Source: an uncultured Corynebacterium sp.
GTDB taxonomy: Bacteria; Actinomycetota; Actinomycetes; Mycobacteriales; Mycobacteriaceae
Assembly: GCA_946220775.1 (NCBI GenBank)
Contig: CAMIFC010000004.1
Location: 71,989-135,988, forward strand
Direction: 5' to 3'
DNA: 64,000 nucleotides
The translations under genes and the position numbers were made by a program. Position 1 is the first letter of the stretch. Every line of letters begins with the position of its first letter. The notes beneath the pieces are model-generated. The model ran no database searches and had not been told where the DNA came from. It saw only the letters and a program-made list of their open reading frames with translations. Shown here in pieces: positions 39,384 through 47,775 of this stretch.

Positions 39384-39451
39384 CAACCCGGCAATGCGGT
39401 TGCGCCCTGTTCACCTTTCTAGTTCGCATTTAAGGGTGGAGGGTCTGCGGG

Positions 39452-39457
39452 TATCAT
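39452..39457 (+). promoter_or_regulatory. Candidate -10 for the small membrane protein
   Basis: TATCAT ends 6 nt before the ATG at 39464, as expected for a leaderless start. The upstream -35 position reads TTTAAG, a weak match. Confidence 0.45.
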
Positions 39458-39463
39458 AGGCCC

Positions 39464-39697
39464 ATGACTATGAGCCAGTTCGAGCCGAATCCGATTGTTC
39501 GGCGCAAGAAAGAAGTGCGTAAGCGCGCACGGTCAATGCAAATCACCGGCGCAGCTGGAGCAGGCGTCGCTGTCCTCGGGTTGATTCTCGGCGCGTCCGG
39601 GGGATTCATCCTCCTCGTCTGCGTCATCACGCTTCTTGTCGTGGGGTACAACGGCTGGAAGATTCGTGAAACAATCAACGAAGTTGATGAATGGTAA
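39464..39697 (+). CDS. Small membrane protein
   Basis: 77 residues: a charged, basic N-terminus (RRKKEVRKRARS), then two adjacent hydrophobic helices (about 28-45 and 47-64) and an acidic end (NEVDEW). No recognised domain. An alternative ATG lies two codons downstream. It is 3 bp before the S4-domain gene and is probably co-transcribed with it. Function unknown. Confidence 0.78.
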   Translation: MTMSQFEPNPIVRRKKEVRKRARSMQITGAAGAGVAVLGLILGASGGFILLVCVITLLVVGYNGWKIRETINEVDEW

Positions 39698-39700
39698 CCA

Positions 39701-40060
39701 GTGGTTCGTGTTGATGCATGGGTGTGGGCCGTCCGGCTGCTGAAGACCCGTTCCCAAGCCGCCCAGGCCTGTCGGGCCGGGCATGTGAAAGTCAATGGCG
39801 AGTCTGTGAAGCCAGCACAGCATCTTGCCGTCGGTGATCGGGTTCGCGTGTGGGCGCACCACCGTGAACGCATCGTCGAGGTTCAAGAACTGCTCGCTAA
39901 ACGGGTGGGGTCAAGTATTGCTCAAGCAGCCTATATTGATCACTCGCCACCACCTCCGCCAAAGGAGATCATCGCGTCAATGCCACGCCGTGATCCTGGA
40001 GCGGGGAGGCCAACCAAGAAAGAGCGCCGGGAAATGGAGAAGTTCCGCCGCATGCGCTGA
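39701..40060 (+). CDS. S4-domain RNA-binding protein, Hsp15-like
   Basis: 119 residues. The S4 fold starts at residue 2 (RVDAWVWAVRLLKTRSQAAQ) with GHVKVNGESVKPA, matching the Hsp15/HslR family that binds stalled 50S subunits with peptidyl-tRNA. A Pro-rich hinge (HSPPPPPKE) and a basic tail (GRPTKKERREMEKFRR) follow. The GTG is 3 bp after the preceding stop. The specific rRNA role here is inferred from the family only. Confidence 0.9.
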   Translation: MVRVDAWVWAVRLLKTRSQAAQACRAGHVKVNGESVKPAQHLAVGDRVRVWAHHRERIVEVQELLAKRVGSSIAQAAYIDHSPPPPPKEIIASMPRRDPGAGRPTKKERREMEKFRRMR

Positions 40061-40160
40061 TCGTGCTGATCTTCGTCGTCGGCCTCCAGGCTTGCTTCCG
40101 TTGGCTTTTGGTCAACCTTTGTCCATCCTCCAGCCGTGCCTCCGAGCGTGCATCCCAGTT

Positions 40161-41180
40161 CTAGTCCAAGTTCCGATCCTGATCCTGGCTTTCCTGATAC
40201 TCCGCATAGGTCTGCTGCCCGAGCTGCTGCCAGCGGTTTCCGAGTCGCCCCGGTCGCGTCTGGATGTTTTCCCCAATGCGCACGGTTTTCCGAATATGAT
40301 CCCGTCCGAAGGTGAATAGGAGCATGTCATCGATCAGTCGGACTTGCCCGGGCTTGTATGGGTAGTTCATTGCGTTGGTCAAGCTTTTCAGACGCTGATC
40401 GCTGAGCAGTTTCGCTAGTTCTGCCGTCGTGGTGATCCCATGGGCGGCCAACATGTCGACTGCCCAGCCGTAGTAGTCAGCGCGGGATGTCGGGTATGTG
40501 GATCCTAGTAGGCGGTTGAGCAGCGCAGGCAAGCTGCGCGTTTCAATCTCTTCGTTTTCTGCTTCGGGCAGTTCGTTGTCTGTGATTTGGGCAATCTTGT
40601 CGAACTGTTCGTCAGCTAGTTCAATGAGCCCAGCCGCCAGTGTGAACGCTCGGTGTACTTCGGGATCAACTGCGTTTCTCGGGTTCTTGTACCGTACATC
40701 GTGTTCGAATTCGGCCCACGCGTGCTGGAGGACGGTCCGCAGTTGCACTTCAACGCTTCGGCCGAGGGTTTCGGAAAACCCGATGACGTGTTGGGAGGCA
40801 TACCCGAATCCGCCACGGTTGGCGGTTTCGGCAGCTTTGTCGACGACCCGTTCAATGGTGAATATGTCGCTCACGACATCGAGCAACTGCTCGATCTCGC
40901 TGGAGTGGAACGTGGTGACGCGGATCCCGACGATGTCGTAGGCACTGGCGAAGTCTTCGTAGTTTGGGTAGTTCGGATTGCGAAGCTTCGCGATGTAGCT
41001 CGCCCGATCTTTGATTCGGACGGAGACTTGATCGTAGGTGATTCCAGCATCGTCTAGGGTTTCGCTAATTTTCTGCTTGACGATGTGGTCGACATCGGGA
41101 TTGTTACGCACCCAGTTGTCGTATTCCGCGAGCGCGGCATTGAGTTTTCCGGTTTTCGGCGATGCAGTGTTCTTGCCCAT
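40161..41180 (-). CDS. Stand-alone (p)ppGpp synthetase, RelS/RelA-SpoT synthetase domain
   Basis: 339 residues with only a synthetase domain: no HD hydrolase, TGS or ACT. Substrate-binding RIKDRASYIAKL, the catalytic-region DIVGIRV, GGFGYASQH (GY-x-S-x-H) and VEVQLRTVLQHAWAEFEHD correspond to the conserved synthetase motifs, so activity is likely. A helical C-terminal extension (about 200-339) follows. Corynebacteria are known to carry one such small alarmone synthetase beside the long Rel. Its gene is convergent with the S4-domain gene and has a candidate leaderless promoter. Confidence 0.9.
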   Translation of the reverse strand: MGKNTASPKTGKLNAALAEYDNWVRNNPDVDHIVKQKISETLDDAGITYDQVSVRIKDRASYIAKLRNPNYPNYEDFASAYDIVGIRVTTFHSSEIEQLLDVVSDIFTIERVVDKAAETANRGGFGYASQHVIGFSETLGRSVEVQLRTVLQHAWAEFEHDVRYKNPRNAVDPEVHRAFTLAAGLIELADEQFDKIAQITDNELPEAENEEIETRSLPALLNRLLGSTYPTSRADYYGWAVDMLAAHGITTTAELAKLLSDQRLKSLTNAMNYPYKPGQVRLIDDMLLFTFGRDHIRKTVRIGENIQTRPGRLGNRWQQLGQQTYAEYQESQDQDRNLD

Positions 41181-41189
41181 GATGATTCG

Positions 41190-41195
41190 ATTCTA
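41190..41195 (-). promoter_or_regulatory. Candidate -10 of the alarmone synthetase gene
   Basis: TAGAAT on the minus strand, 9 nt before the ATG at 41180, predicting a leader of only one or two nucleotides. Confidence 0.4.
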
Positions 41196-41245
41196 GAGCA
41201 GTTCGACACCGGGGTTTGGTTGTCGGTTGTCGATCCCCTCATCAT

Positions 41246-41284
41246 CTGGCGTCGCTGCACGTCGTATTACGGCAGCGACGCCGG
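41246..41284 (-). terminator. Long GC-rich hairpin between the unknown gene and relS
   Basis: GGCGTCGCTGC (41248) and GCAGCGACGCC (41272) pair perfectly over 11 bp, extended to 13 bp with one wobble, around a 13-nt loop. There is no T-run on either strand, so it may be a weak terminator for the minus-strand gene ending at 41314, or an mRNA-end stabilising structure. Confidence 0.45.
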
Positions 41285-41313
41285 TCAGCGCAATCCCCCG
41301 CGCAAAAAACATC

Positions 41314-41802
41314 TTACCCTAAATTGAGCGGTACGCAGAAGCCATTTCGCAAATCAAATGGTCCGTGCCATTCTTTTCTCTTCACAGCCATGGGAAAAGG
41401 GCAGGCCTGGACGTTATCGCCCTTGATGTACACGGCAATTGGGCCGTCCAAATGTGCCTCAAGTTCGGTGCGAACCATGTGTACAAGGCCTGGATGGGTG
41501 AACAAAGTGGTCGCAGGGAAGAGCTCGCCGGCGGCGCGGAGCCCGATCCAGCTGTAGCGTCGTTCGTCGAGTTGATAGAGGGTGAGGCACAGTCCGTTGC
41601 CGGCCTTCAGGACAGCTTGTTCGATGTCGTAGGCGGCCTGATCCCATTGTTTGAGGATCAGTCCTTCGCCTTTGGGCAGTTCGGTGGTGAAGCCGCCTCC
41701 TACCGGGATTCTGATCGGGTCGGAGTAGCAGGCTTCTGGAAGTCGGGTGAGGCGAGCAAATTGTGTTCGGTCGCCGGTGTTGTGTGGCGCAATAATGGTC
41801 AT
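41314..41802 (-). CDS. Hypothetical protein
   Basis: 162 residues, soluble, no signal peptide or membrane helix. Segments such as GGGFTTELPKGEGLILKQWD, RRYSWIGLRAAGELFP and YIKGDNVQACPFPM suggest a beta-rich compact fold, but I do not recognise a family. The ATG faces the BRCT gene 44 bp away on the same strand. Reading frame length, codon pattern and conserved-looking Pro/Trp/Gly positions support a real gene. Confidence 0.68.
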   Translation of the reverse strand: MTIIAPHNTGDRTQFARLTRLPEACYSDPIRIPVGGGFTTELPKGEGLILKQWDQAAYDIEQAVLKAGNGLCLTLYQLDERRYSWIGLRAAGELFPATTLFTHPGLVHMVRTELEAHLDGPIAVYIKGDNVQACPFPMAVKRKEWHGPFDLRNGFCVPLNLG

Positions 41803-41846
41803 ACTTATGTTAGACAGCCACCAACCCCGAAAGGTTCCCTACTCTT

Positions 41847-42599
41847 CTAAATTTTTAGAAATTCCTCAAACTGCCAGATTTCGAGTTCTTGACCCTGCTC
41901 CTGGAGCTCTCGAGCTCGTTTTTCCTTGGAGGTCATCGTCGCCCATTCACCCACGATCAGCAGCGTCGTTTTTTTAGTTACGTTTTTCGCGACGATGCCG
42001 CCAGCCTCCGCGATCATGTTCCACACTTCACCTTTGGTATGCGGTTCAACATCGCCAGTAACCACGACGGTTTGCCCGTACAGCGGATTGTCGACGTCCG
42101 CTTTCTTGTTCTGCTCCGGAACTTCGTCGGGGGTTGCAACGCGCGCCCATGGTGCGCGCCGTTTGTTCTTTTTCGCGCCGCTGCTTTGTGCTGATGTCTG
42201 CGTCGTATTCTGCTCTGGCGCCTGTTCCATTTTCTTTTTTTCGGACGCCACTCCGTCCGCCCATTCCGCCACCGACACTTCGGCATCCTCGAGGGGGTAA
42301 CCAGCCTGAAGGTTGGCCAGCTTGGTGTCCACCAGCATGAACTCTTCTTGGTCCCCGGGATAAAACTGGATACTCGTCGGGCTAGTCAAGGATTCGTTGA
42401 AGCTGTGGACGAACTGGTTGGTGTTGGCGTCCTTAATAAGGAAATGAATCCACCCCGGTGCGGAATCGGTGGGGGCGCTGACACGCCAACCGAGGAGTTG
42501 GTCGGCTCCCACGGACAGGTCTGGTTGTAGCGAGCCGGCGAGGCGAGAGCGGTGAACGTGCACTCCGCTGTCGTCAATGGTGATTGAGCTGTGCTTCAT
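41847..42599 (-). CDS. PH-like N-terminal domain fused to a BRCT domain
   Basis: 250 residues. Residues 1-95 (IDDSGVHVHRSRL, APGWIHFLIKD, TSIQFYPGDQEEFMLV) look like the PH-like beta barrel of DUF4429-type proteins. A charged, low-complexity linker (about 110-165) leads to a C-terminal BRCT domain (about 172-250: LYGQTVVVTGDVEPHTKGEV, AEAGGIVAKNVTKKTTLLIVGE), similar to BRCT regions of DNA ligase and Pol III epsilon. No nuclease motif is visible. A phosphoprotein- or DNA-end-binding role is inference. It starts 9 bp beyond the tetR stop. Confidence 0.75.
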   Translation of the reverse strand: MKHSSITIDDSGVHVHRSRLAGSLQPDLSVGADQLLGWRVSAPTDSAPGWIHFLIKDANTNQFVHSFNESLTSPTSIQFYPGDQEEFMLVDTKLANLQAGYPLEDAEVSVAEWADGVASEKKKMEQAPEQNTTQTSAQSSGAKKNKRRAPWARVATPDEVPEQNKKADVDNPLYGQTVVVTGDVEPHTKGEVWNMIAEAGGIVAKNVTKKTTLLIVGEWATMTSKEKRARELQEQGQELEIWQFEEFLKI

Positions 42600-42605
42600 G
42601 CCCTC

Positions 42606-42611
42606 ACGCTA
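42606..42611 (-). promoter_or_regulatory. Candidate -10 of the BRCT gene
   Basis: TAGCGT on the minus strand, 6 nt before the ATG at 42599; its TAG is also the stop codon of the tetR-type gene. Confidence 0.3.
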
Positions 42612-43094
42612 CCGCATGATGGTTTGCACTCCGGCTGCGATGTCGGGGGTTTCAATGGCTGCGTCGATCCCCTGGGCACGGAACCAGGATTCTTTGGATT
42701 GGGTTTCGAGCGCGGCGCCGAGAACGTAGTGGTAGGCAATGTCGCCCCTGTTGTCGCAGACTCGTCGGAAGTCTCCGAGCAGGTCGCGGGAAAGTGTTCC
42801 TGCGGACATTGCGGCGAGGGTGATTTCGGCGGCGTCAGGGATGGACGTCAACGCATCGTACACGGCGACACTGAATTTCACTGGATCATCACTTGGAGTC
42901 ACAGATTGGATGACCTTGTCCGCGATCGCACCGAGAAGGGCCTGTTTGCTGGGGTAGTACCAGTACAAACCAGCAACAGCCAGGTTGACGGACTTTGCGA
43001 GCCGGCGCATCGACAAATCCCCGAGGCCGTACTCTCGAAGGATGTTGATGGCGGCGTCGAGGATGGTTTCACGGTCTAATTGCACAAGTTCCAC
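42609..43094 (-). CDS. TetR family transcriptional regulator
   Basis: 161 residues, short for the family (usually about 190-210). An N-terminal helix-turn-helix domain (about 9-52: ILDAAINILREYG, SMRRLAKSVNLAVAGLYWYY, SKQALLGAI) is clear. The ligand domain has about 110 residues and no known ligand signature. GTG at 43094 faces the lipoprotein gene at 43119 with 24 bp between the starts, so the two may share an operator; the regulator is a plausible local repressor of the lipoprotein pair. Confidence 0.86.
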   Translation of the reverse strand: MELVQLDRETILDAAINILREYGLGDLSMRRLAKSVNLAVAGLYWYYPSKQALLGAIADKVIQSVTPSDDPVKFSVAVYDALTSIPDAAEITLAAMSAGTLSRDLLGDFRRVCDNRGDIAYHYVLGAALETQSKESWFRAQGIDAAIETPDIAAGVQTIMR

Positions 43095-43118
43095 GGCTAG
43101 CGACTACTCTCCATTGAC

Positions 43119-43757
43119 ATGATGACTCGAAGCTTAGTCCGCCTTGCTGCAGCCGGAGTGGTGGCGTCTCTGGCGTTGGCCGGTTGCTCTAGTGAAGAAG
43201 AACCAGACGCCTCGTCTGCGTCGTCCACGTCCGCTGATGCGTCCAAGGATGCTTCGAGCAGTTCTTCGAAGTCTACTGATTCTTCCGGTGATGCGTCTTC
43301 GTCTGACGAATCTTCGGAGGCGTCGGATAAGGACGCAGAGTCGCAGGAGCCAGGTTCCGAGCAAGTCCGCCCAGCCGACCCTGCGCCGCTGCCTGGGGGA
43401 GATACCCCGGAGCCTCCGGCAGCTGGCGCTCCGGCGTCACCCTCAGATGAGCAAGAGATCACCGGCATTGTCGATGGGATGAAGGCCAATCTGGCTAATC
43501 CGCATCAGTACATGGATTACGTGCGGGAGAATACGTGCAAGGCCAATGTTGATCAGGCCGGTGGCAAGGAAGGCTACGATCAGGCGGCCGAAGGCATGGT
43601 GGCGATGAAGAGGCCTCTGCCAAAGATCAACGGTGTGCGCAGCGTCAAGGTGGATGGTGATCGTGCCACTGCTGATGTGGATGCCACCCTTGAAGGCGTT
43701 CCGCAGTCGCCAATGAAGTTCCAGCGGGAAAACGGTCGCTGGGCTATCTGCAGCTAG
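43119..43757 (+). CDS. Secreted lipoprotein with Ser/Asp-rich linker, Mtb12-like
   Basis: 212 residues. Signal peptide (RLAAAGVVASLALAGC) with lipobox LAGC at about residues 20-23; residues about 25-75 are a Ser/Asp/Glu-rich linker and 76-105 are Pro/Ala-rich. The C-terminal NTF2-like domain ends in FQRENGRWAICS. It resembles the lipoprotein at 28189 in architecture. A membrane protein starts directly after its stop. Function unknown; a divergent TetR-type gene may control it. An in-frame ATG one codon downstream is an alternative start. Confidence 0.82.
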   Translation: MMTRSLVRLAAAGVVASLALAGCSSEEEPDASSASSTSADASKDASSSSSKSTDSSGDASSSDESSEASDKDAESQEPGSEQVRPADPAPLPGGDTPEPPAAGAPASPSDEQEITGIVDGMKANLANPHQYMDYVRENTCKANVDQAGGKEGYDQAAEGMVAMKRPLPKINGVRSVKVDGDRATADVDATLEGVPQSPMKFQRENGRWAICS

Positions 43758-44249
43758 ATGCAGTTTCGAGAAACGATTCGGGATACCTCGCTCACGTTCG
43801 TCGTGGTGATGGTGTTGTTCGGCCTCGCCGGCGTGGCGTGGGGTTGGTTTTATCCGACGGTGACCGTCAACATCACTGCGCAGGGAAAGCTGGAGACGGC
43901 TGTGGGCTCTGAGCAGGCTGGGTTTATTGGATTCGCGGTCTTCGTCGTGGCCACAACCATCCTTGGGGCGATTGTTGCTGCGTGGACGTTTTTAACGCGC
44001 CGTCGCGGCATCATAATGCTGTTATGGCAGGGGTTGGTGGTGTTTGCCGGCACCTGGTGGTTTTTCGTCGTGGGAACGAAGGTCGTTTTTGCGACGCAGG
44101 GTGACATCCCAGCCCATCCACAACCGGGGGATCAATTCGCCATTGTTGATCTGGCATTTCCGGGGATTGGTCTGTTCGCAGCGACGACAGTGGCAGTGGT
44201 CGTGTACTGGTTCGCGAGCGTCTTCAGTGATCAGACTTCTTTCGACTGA
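43758..44249 (+). CDS. Hypothetical four-helix membrane protein
   Basis: 163 residues beginning immediately after the preceding stop (TAG-ATG), implying translational coupling. Four hydrophobic helices are apparent (about 13-32, 54-76, 86-107, 133-156). The segment between helices three and four ([20 protein letters not shown]) is predicted outside. I recognise no family. It may work with the upstream lipoprotein. Confidence 0.78.
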   Translation: MQFRETIRDTSLTFVVVMVLFGLAGVAWGWFYPTVTVNITAQGKLETAVGSEQAGFIGFAVFVVATTILGAIVAAWTFLTRRRGIIMLLWQGLVVFAGTWWFFVVGTKVVFATQGDIPAHPQPGDQFAIVDLAFPGIGLFAATTVAVVVYWFASVFSDQTSFD

Positions 44250-44261
44250 CCAACTTGTTGA

Positions 44262-44267
44262 TAAGAT
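44262..44267 (+). promoter_or_regulatory. Candidate -10 element of nadA
   Basis: TAAGAT, 8 nt before the ATG at 44276; would give a leaderless or near-leaderless transcript. No strong -35 is seen. Confidence 0.35.
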
Positions 44268-44275
44268 GCTTTTTC

Positions 44276-45241
44276 ATGCTTGAGAATATCGACTTGGCGG
44301 AACTCCAGCGGCTGAAGGCCGAGCGGAACGCCGTTATTTTGGCTCACAACTATCAGGTCCCAGAAATCCAGGATATCGCGGACTACACCGGCGATTCACT
44401 CGCGTTGTCCCGCATCGCGGCGGAGACCGACGCGGACACGATCATTTTCTGCGGTGTGCACTTCATGGCCGAGACCGCCAAGATCCTCTCTCCAGATAAA
44501 ACCGTCCTTATTCCGGACGCCAATGCCGGATGCTCGTTGGCCGATTCCCTCACCGCTGACCAGTTGGCGGAGTGGAAGGCAGAGCACCCCGATGCCCTGG
44601 TTGTTTCTTATGTGAATACGACGGCAGCAGTGAAGGCACTGACCGATGTGTGCTGCACCAGCTCCAACGCGGTGGATGTTGTGAACAGCTTGCCAGCGGA
44701 TCGCGAGATCCTCTTTGGTCCTGACCAGTTCCTGGGTGCACATGTGCAGCGGGAAACGGGTCGTAAGAACATGCACATTTGGGCAGGCGAGTGCCATGTC
44801 CACGCCGGCATTTCGGCCCGCGACTTAGCTCAGCAGGCGGAGGACAATCCCGATGCCGATCTGTTTATCCACCCCGAGTGTGGTTGCGCCAACTCCGCGA
44901 TCTACCTGGCCGGTGAGGGCACCGTCGATAAGGATCGTGTTCACATGCTCTCCACAGGGCAGATGGTGACGCAGGCTCAGGAAACTGGTCAGTCGACCGT
45001 GCTCGTCGCGACGGAAATCGGCATGCTCCACCAGCTTCGCCAGGCAGCCCCGGAGATTGACTTTAAGGCCGTGAACGAGCGCGCGTCCTGCTCGTACATG
45101 AAGATGATCACTCCAGAAGCACTGATGCGTTGCCTGCGCGAAGGCACGGATGAGGTCACTGTGGATGAGGCAACAGCTATCGCAGCTCGCGAAGCAGTCG
45201 AGCGCATGATCGCGATCGGAAATCCAGGCGGTGGGGAGTGA
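44276..45241 (+). CDS. nadA: Quinolinate synthase NadA
   Basis: 321 residues. [20 protein letters not shown] opens the domain; the cysteines that hold the 4Fe-4S cluster lie in [19 protein letters not shown] and HPECGC. It condenses iminoaspartate with dihydroxyacetone phosphate to make quinolinate. The ATG at 44276 has no Shine-Dalgarno but sits 8 nt after TAAGAT. Its stop overlaps the nadC start (GTGA). No nadB follows, so iminoaspartate must come from another source. Confidence 0.95.
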   Translation: MLENIDLAELQRLKAERNAVILAHNYQVPEIQDIADYTGDSLALSRIAAETDADTIIFCGVHFMAETAKILSPDKTVLIPDANAGCSLADSLTADQLAEWKAEHPDALVVSYVNTTAAVKALTDVCCTSSNAVDVVNSLPADREILFGPDQFLGAHVQRETGRKNMHIWAGECHVHAGISARDLAQQAEDNPDADLFIHPECGCANSAIYLAGEGTVDKDRVHMLSTGQMVTQAQETGQSTVLVATEIGMLHQLRQAAPEIDFKAVNERASCSYMKMITPEALMRCLREGTDEVTVDEATAIAAREAVERMIAIGNPGGGE

Positions 45242-46131
45242 CCCCGTCCTTCCCACACACCGGCATTCTCGATGACCCGGCGGAGGTCACTGCTGCGTTC
45301 CAGCGCATCGCCCGCATTGGCCTCACGGAGGATCTTGGCTATGGCCCAGATCTAACCACCCTAACGTCGGTGGGGCCAGAGCAAGTTGGTGAGGCGGAAG
45401 TTCGCTCGCGCCAGGCTGGCGTCCTGAGTGGAATCGATACAATGGCAATGGTCGCCGAGGTTGGTCGTGAATTCGAGGACGAATTGGGCGGCACAGTGAC
45501 CGTCGACGCACACCGTGCCAACGGCGACCGGCTGGCTGCCGGAGACCACATCGCAACGGTACGGGGAAACCTGCGCGCTCTGCTGCAGCTCGAGCGCACG
45601 ATGCTGAACGTGGTGTCTCACGCGTCTGGCATCGCTACGCACACCGCTGCGTGGGTTGAGGCGGCTGGCATTGCGGTGCGTGATTCCCGAAAGACGCTGC
45701 CTGGGCTGCGGATGCTTCAAAAGCGCGCGGTGCTGCATGGTGGTGGCACTCCGCACCGGTGGGGCCTTGGCGATCAGGCCATGATTAAAGACAATCATGT
45801 GCTGAGTGCGGGGCTGCTGGCCTCAGCGCATAAAATCCGCACGGAACATCCGGATTTGTGGCTGGAGGTCGAGGTCGACACACTGGAGCAGCTCGCCGAG
45901 GTGCTTGAGACCAAGCCACAGCAGGTGTTGCTGGACAACTTCACGGTTGCAAACACCCGTCGCGCAGTGGAAATGCGCGCAGAATTTGCACCGGAAACCC
46001 TGCTGGAATCCTCCGGCGGGCTCAGCTTCGACGTTGCCGCTGATTACGGCAAGACGGGTGTGGATTCACTCGCCGTGGGCGCCTTGACCCACAGTGTGCA
46101 GGTGCTAGATATCGGTCTTGACTTGCGGTAG
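45238..46131 (+). CDS. nadC: Nicotinate-nucleotide pyrophosphorylase NadC
   Basis: 297 residues. Quinolinate and PRPP sites include [38 protein letters not shown] and the C-terminal [20 protein letters not shown]. It converts quinolinate plus PRPP to nicotinate mononucleotide in de novo NAD synthesis. Coupled to nadA by a 4-bp overlap; the operon seems to end here, facing the TPR-like gene. Confidence 0.95.
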   Translation: MTPSFPHTGILDDPAEVTAAFQRIARIGLTEDLGYGPDLTTLTSVGPEQVGEAEVRSRQAGVLSGIDTMAMVAEVGREFEDELGGTVTVDAHRANGDRLAAGDHIATVRGNLRALLQLERTMLNVVSHASGIATHTAAWVEAAGIAVRDSRKTLPGLRMLQKRAVLHGGGTPHRWGLGDQAMIKDNHVLSAGLLASAHKIRTEHPDLWLEVEVDTLEQLAEVLETKPQQVLLDNFTVANTRRAVEMRAEFAPETLLESSGGLSFDVAADYGKTGVDSLAVGALTHSVQVLDIGLDLR

Positions 46132-46143
46132 GGTAGTTGCTCT

Positions 46144-47697
46144 TTAGTCGTTGTACCCTCGCCCAAACCGCCGCCTGACCTCGTCGAAGATGTCATCGAG
46201 CTCGTCGGTGCGCCCATGGTTTTCGGGCATAGCGACGTTGGCCTGCGCAAAGTCCTGTCGGGCGGCCTCCAGCTCGCCCTGGTCGGCGTGCGTGGCCGCA
46301 GAAATGAGCCACGCGTAGGCCTCCTTCATGGGGTGGCCGACCTGGCGGAATTCCTCCGCGGCAGCCCCGGCGTGGTCGATCGGGGAGCGGCCGAGCTGTG
46401 CCATGGTGAGATGCCATTCGCCACGCGCGAACTTGCCTTCGTCACCGTCGATATTTCCCAACAGTTCCCAGGCCTTGGTCATATATGCATCGGCCGCGTC
46501 CACATCGAGGAAAGCAAGGCTCTGCAAGGATTCGGCGGCTTCCGCGTGTTTTCCGCGTTCGGCCAACAGTTCCGAGCGCCGGTAGTGCAGGTCCAGCACC
46601 TCCTCGTCGAGACCCAGTTCCAGCCCCGCAAAGGTAGCAATCGCGTAGGCAGAGCTGGTTCTTGCGTCATGCGGCGTGAGCTCCGACCAGTGAATCAACG
46701 CCCGCGCCGTGTCCCATGCCTCGCGGTGCAAGCCGGTGTCCAGCGCGGATTGCGCGACGACTTCCTGCAGGTCTAACACGATAGGACCCACCGGAACCCC
46801 GTCGATGGCCTTCAGCGTCGTCGAGGCGAGCTGCCAGGCTCTGCCAGCTTGACCTTCCGAGTAGTACACCCGCGCCGTGAGCTCAGCATGTCGCATCGCA
46901 ACCACGCTTGCCCTCATTTCCTCGGCGAGCTGCACACATTGACCCCAGTAGGTCGCGACTTTCACATCGTCGTCTTCGAGCAGGGCGAAGTGGCCAAGCA
47001 TGTCGTTGGCGTCGAATCGGGACGCCAGCGCGCTACCAGCATCGGTGGCCACATCGAGGGCGAGGGTACGCGCGAGCTCTTTGTCTCCAGAGAACCAGTG
47101 TTGCTGGGCGAACCAGAGCTTTCGGTCAGCCTCGCTGGGGCTTGCCGTGCCGAAGCGTCTCACCAGGGCGGCAAAGTGTTCGGCCAGCTTGGCGTCCACA
47201 TTAATGGCGGTGGAAAACGCGGTGGTGGCGGCGGTCGCCAGCTTGATGGCGTCCGAACGGGCGACGTTTTCGCCGTTGATGGCGGGGGACTCGGCGATGG
47301 TCGGCGAGTCGGCGTCGGGGCGCCACACAGAAAAGTCGGCCGCCAGCTCCTTGAGAAGATCAGCCGCCGGGCGTAGGGGGTACACGGTCGGGCCGTCTTG
47401 GTTCAGTGCGTGGAAACTCAGGTGGGCCGCTCCGATCAGCGCCGTGGCATGGTCGCCGGATTCCTTCGCCCAGTGGATCAGCTCCCGCAATGCGACGACG
47501 GCCTCGTCAGTCATCCCCATCATATCGGCGGCACCTGCGCGGAGGTAGAAGTAGTCACCGCGGCGCGCAGGCTCAACTTCGCTGGATGAGGCGAGCCAGT
47601 GGAAGCGAGCGTATTCGCTCATGTGTGACCACGCGGTTTTGCCCTTGGCGACGGCTGCTGCGCTGTCGGCCAGGAGGGCGTTCAAAGTCAGTGGCAA
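46144..47697 (-). CDS. Helical TPR-like repeat protein, function unknown
   Basis: 517 residues, all-helical, Ala/Leu/Glu-rich, with repeated pairs of helices such as RRSELLAERGKHAEAAESLQ and AYAWLISAATHADQGELEAA, resembling tetratricopeptide repeats. No enzymatic domain, signal peptide or membrane segment. A TTG start is chosen because AAGAGGTG lies upstream at about 11 nt. The gene is divergent from hisD with 78 bp between starts. It may be a cytoplasmic scaffold or regulator; I cannot say more. Confidence 0.75.
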   Translation of the reverse strand: MPLTLNALLADSAAAVAKGKTAWSHMSEYARFHWLASSSEVEPARRGDYFYLRAGAADMMGMTDEAVVALRELIHWAKESGDHATALIGAAHLSFHALNQDGPTVYPLRPAADLLKELAADFSVWRPDADSPTIAESPAINGENVARSDAIKLATAATTAFSTAINVDAKLAEHFAALVRRFGTASPSEADRKLWFAQQHWFSGDKELARTLALDVATDAGSALASRFDANDMLGHFALLEDDDVKVATYWGQCVQLAEEMRASVVAMRHAELTARVYYSEGQAGRAWQLASTTLKAIDGVPVGPIVLDLQEVVAQSALDTGLHREAWDTARALIHWSELTPHDARTSSAYAIATFAGLELGLDEEVLDLHYRRSELLAERGKHAEAAESLQSLAFLDVDAADAYMTKAWELLGNIDGDEGKFARGEWHLTMAQLGRSPIDHAGAAAEEFRQVGHPMKEAYAWLISAATHADQGELEAARQDFAQANVAMPENHGRTDELDDIFDEVRRRFGRGYND

Positions 47698-47729
47698 GGC
47701 CTATGCACCTCTTGTTACCTGCGACGGAT

Positions 47730-47735
47730 TAGAAT
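47730..47735 (+). promoter_or_regulatory. Candidate -10 for the his operon
   Basis: TAGAAT about 41 bp before hisD; a TTGTTA at 47712 is too close to serve as a standard -35. The short leader (about 35 nt) has no T-box or leader peptide. Confidence 0.35.
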
Positions 47736-47775
47736 AAGAGTCAGCCTATCAATCGTTTTCTAGGAGCCGAACTGC

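Noticed and set aside
47698..47775. T-box or leader peptide for hisD
   Set aside because: Only 78 bp are available and neither a T-box sequence nor a His-codon run is present.
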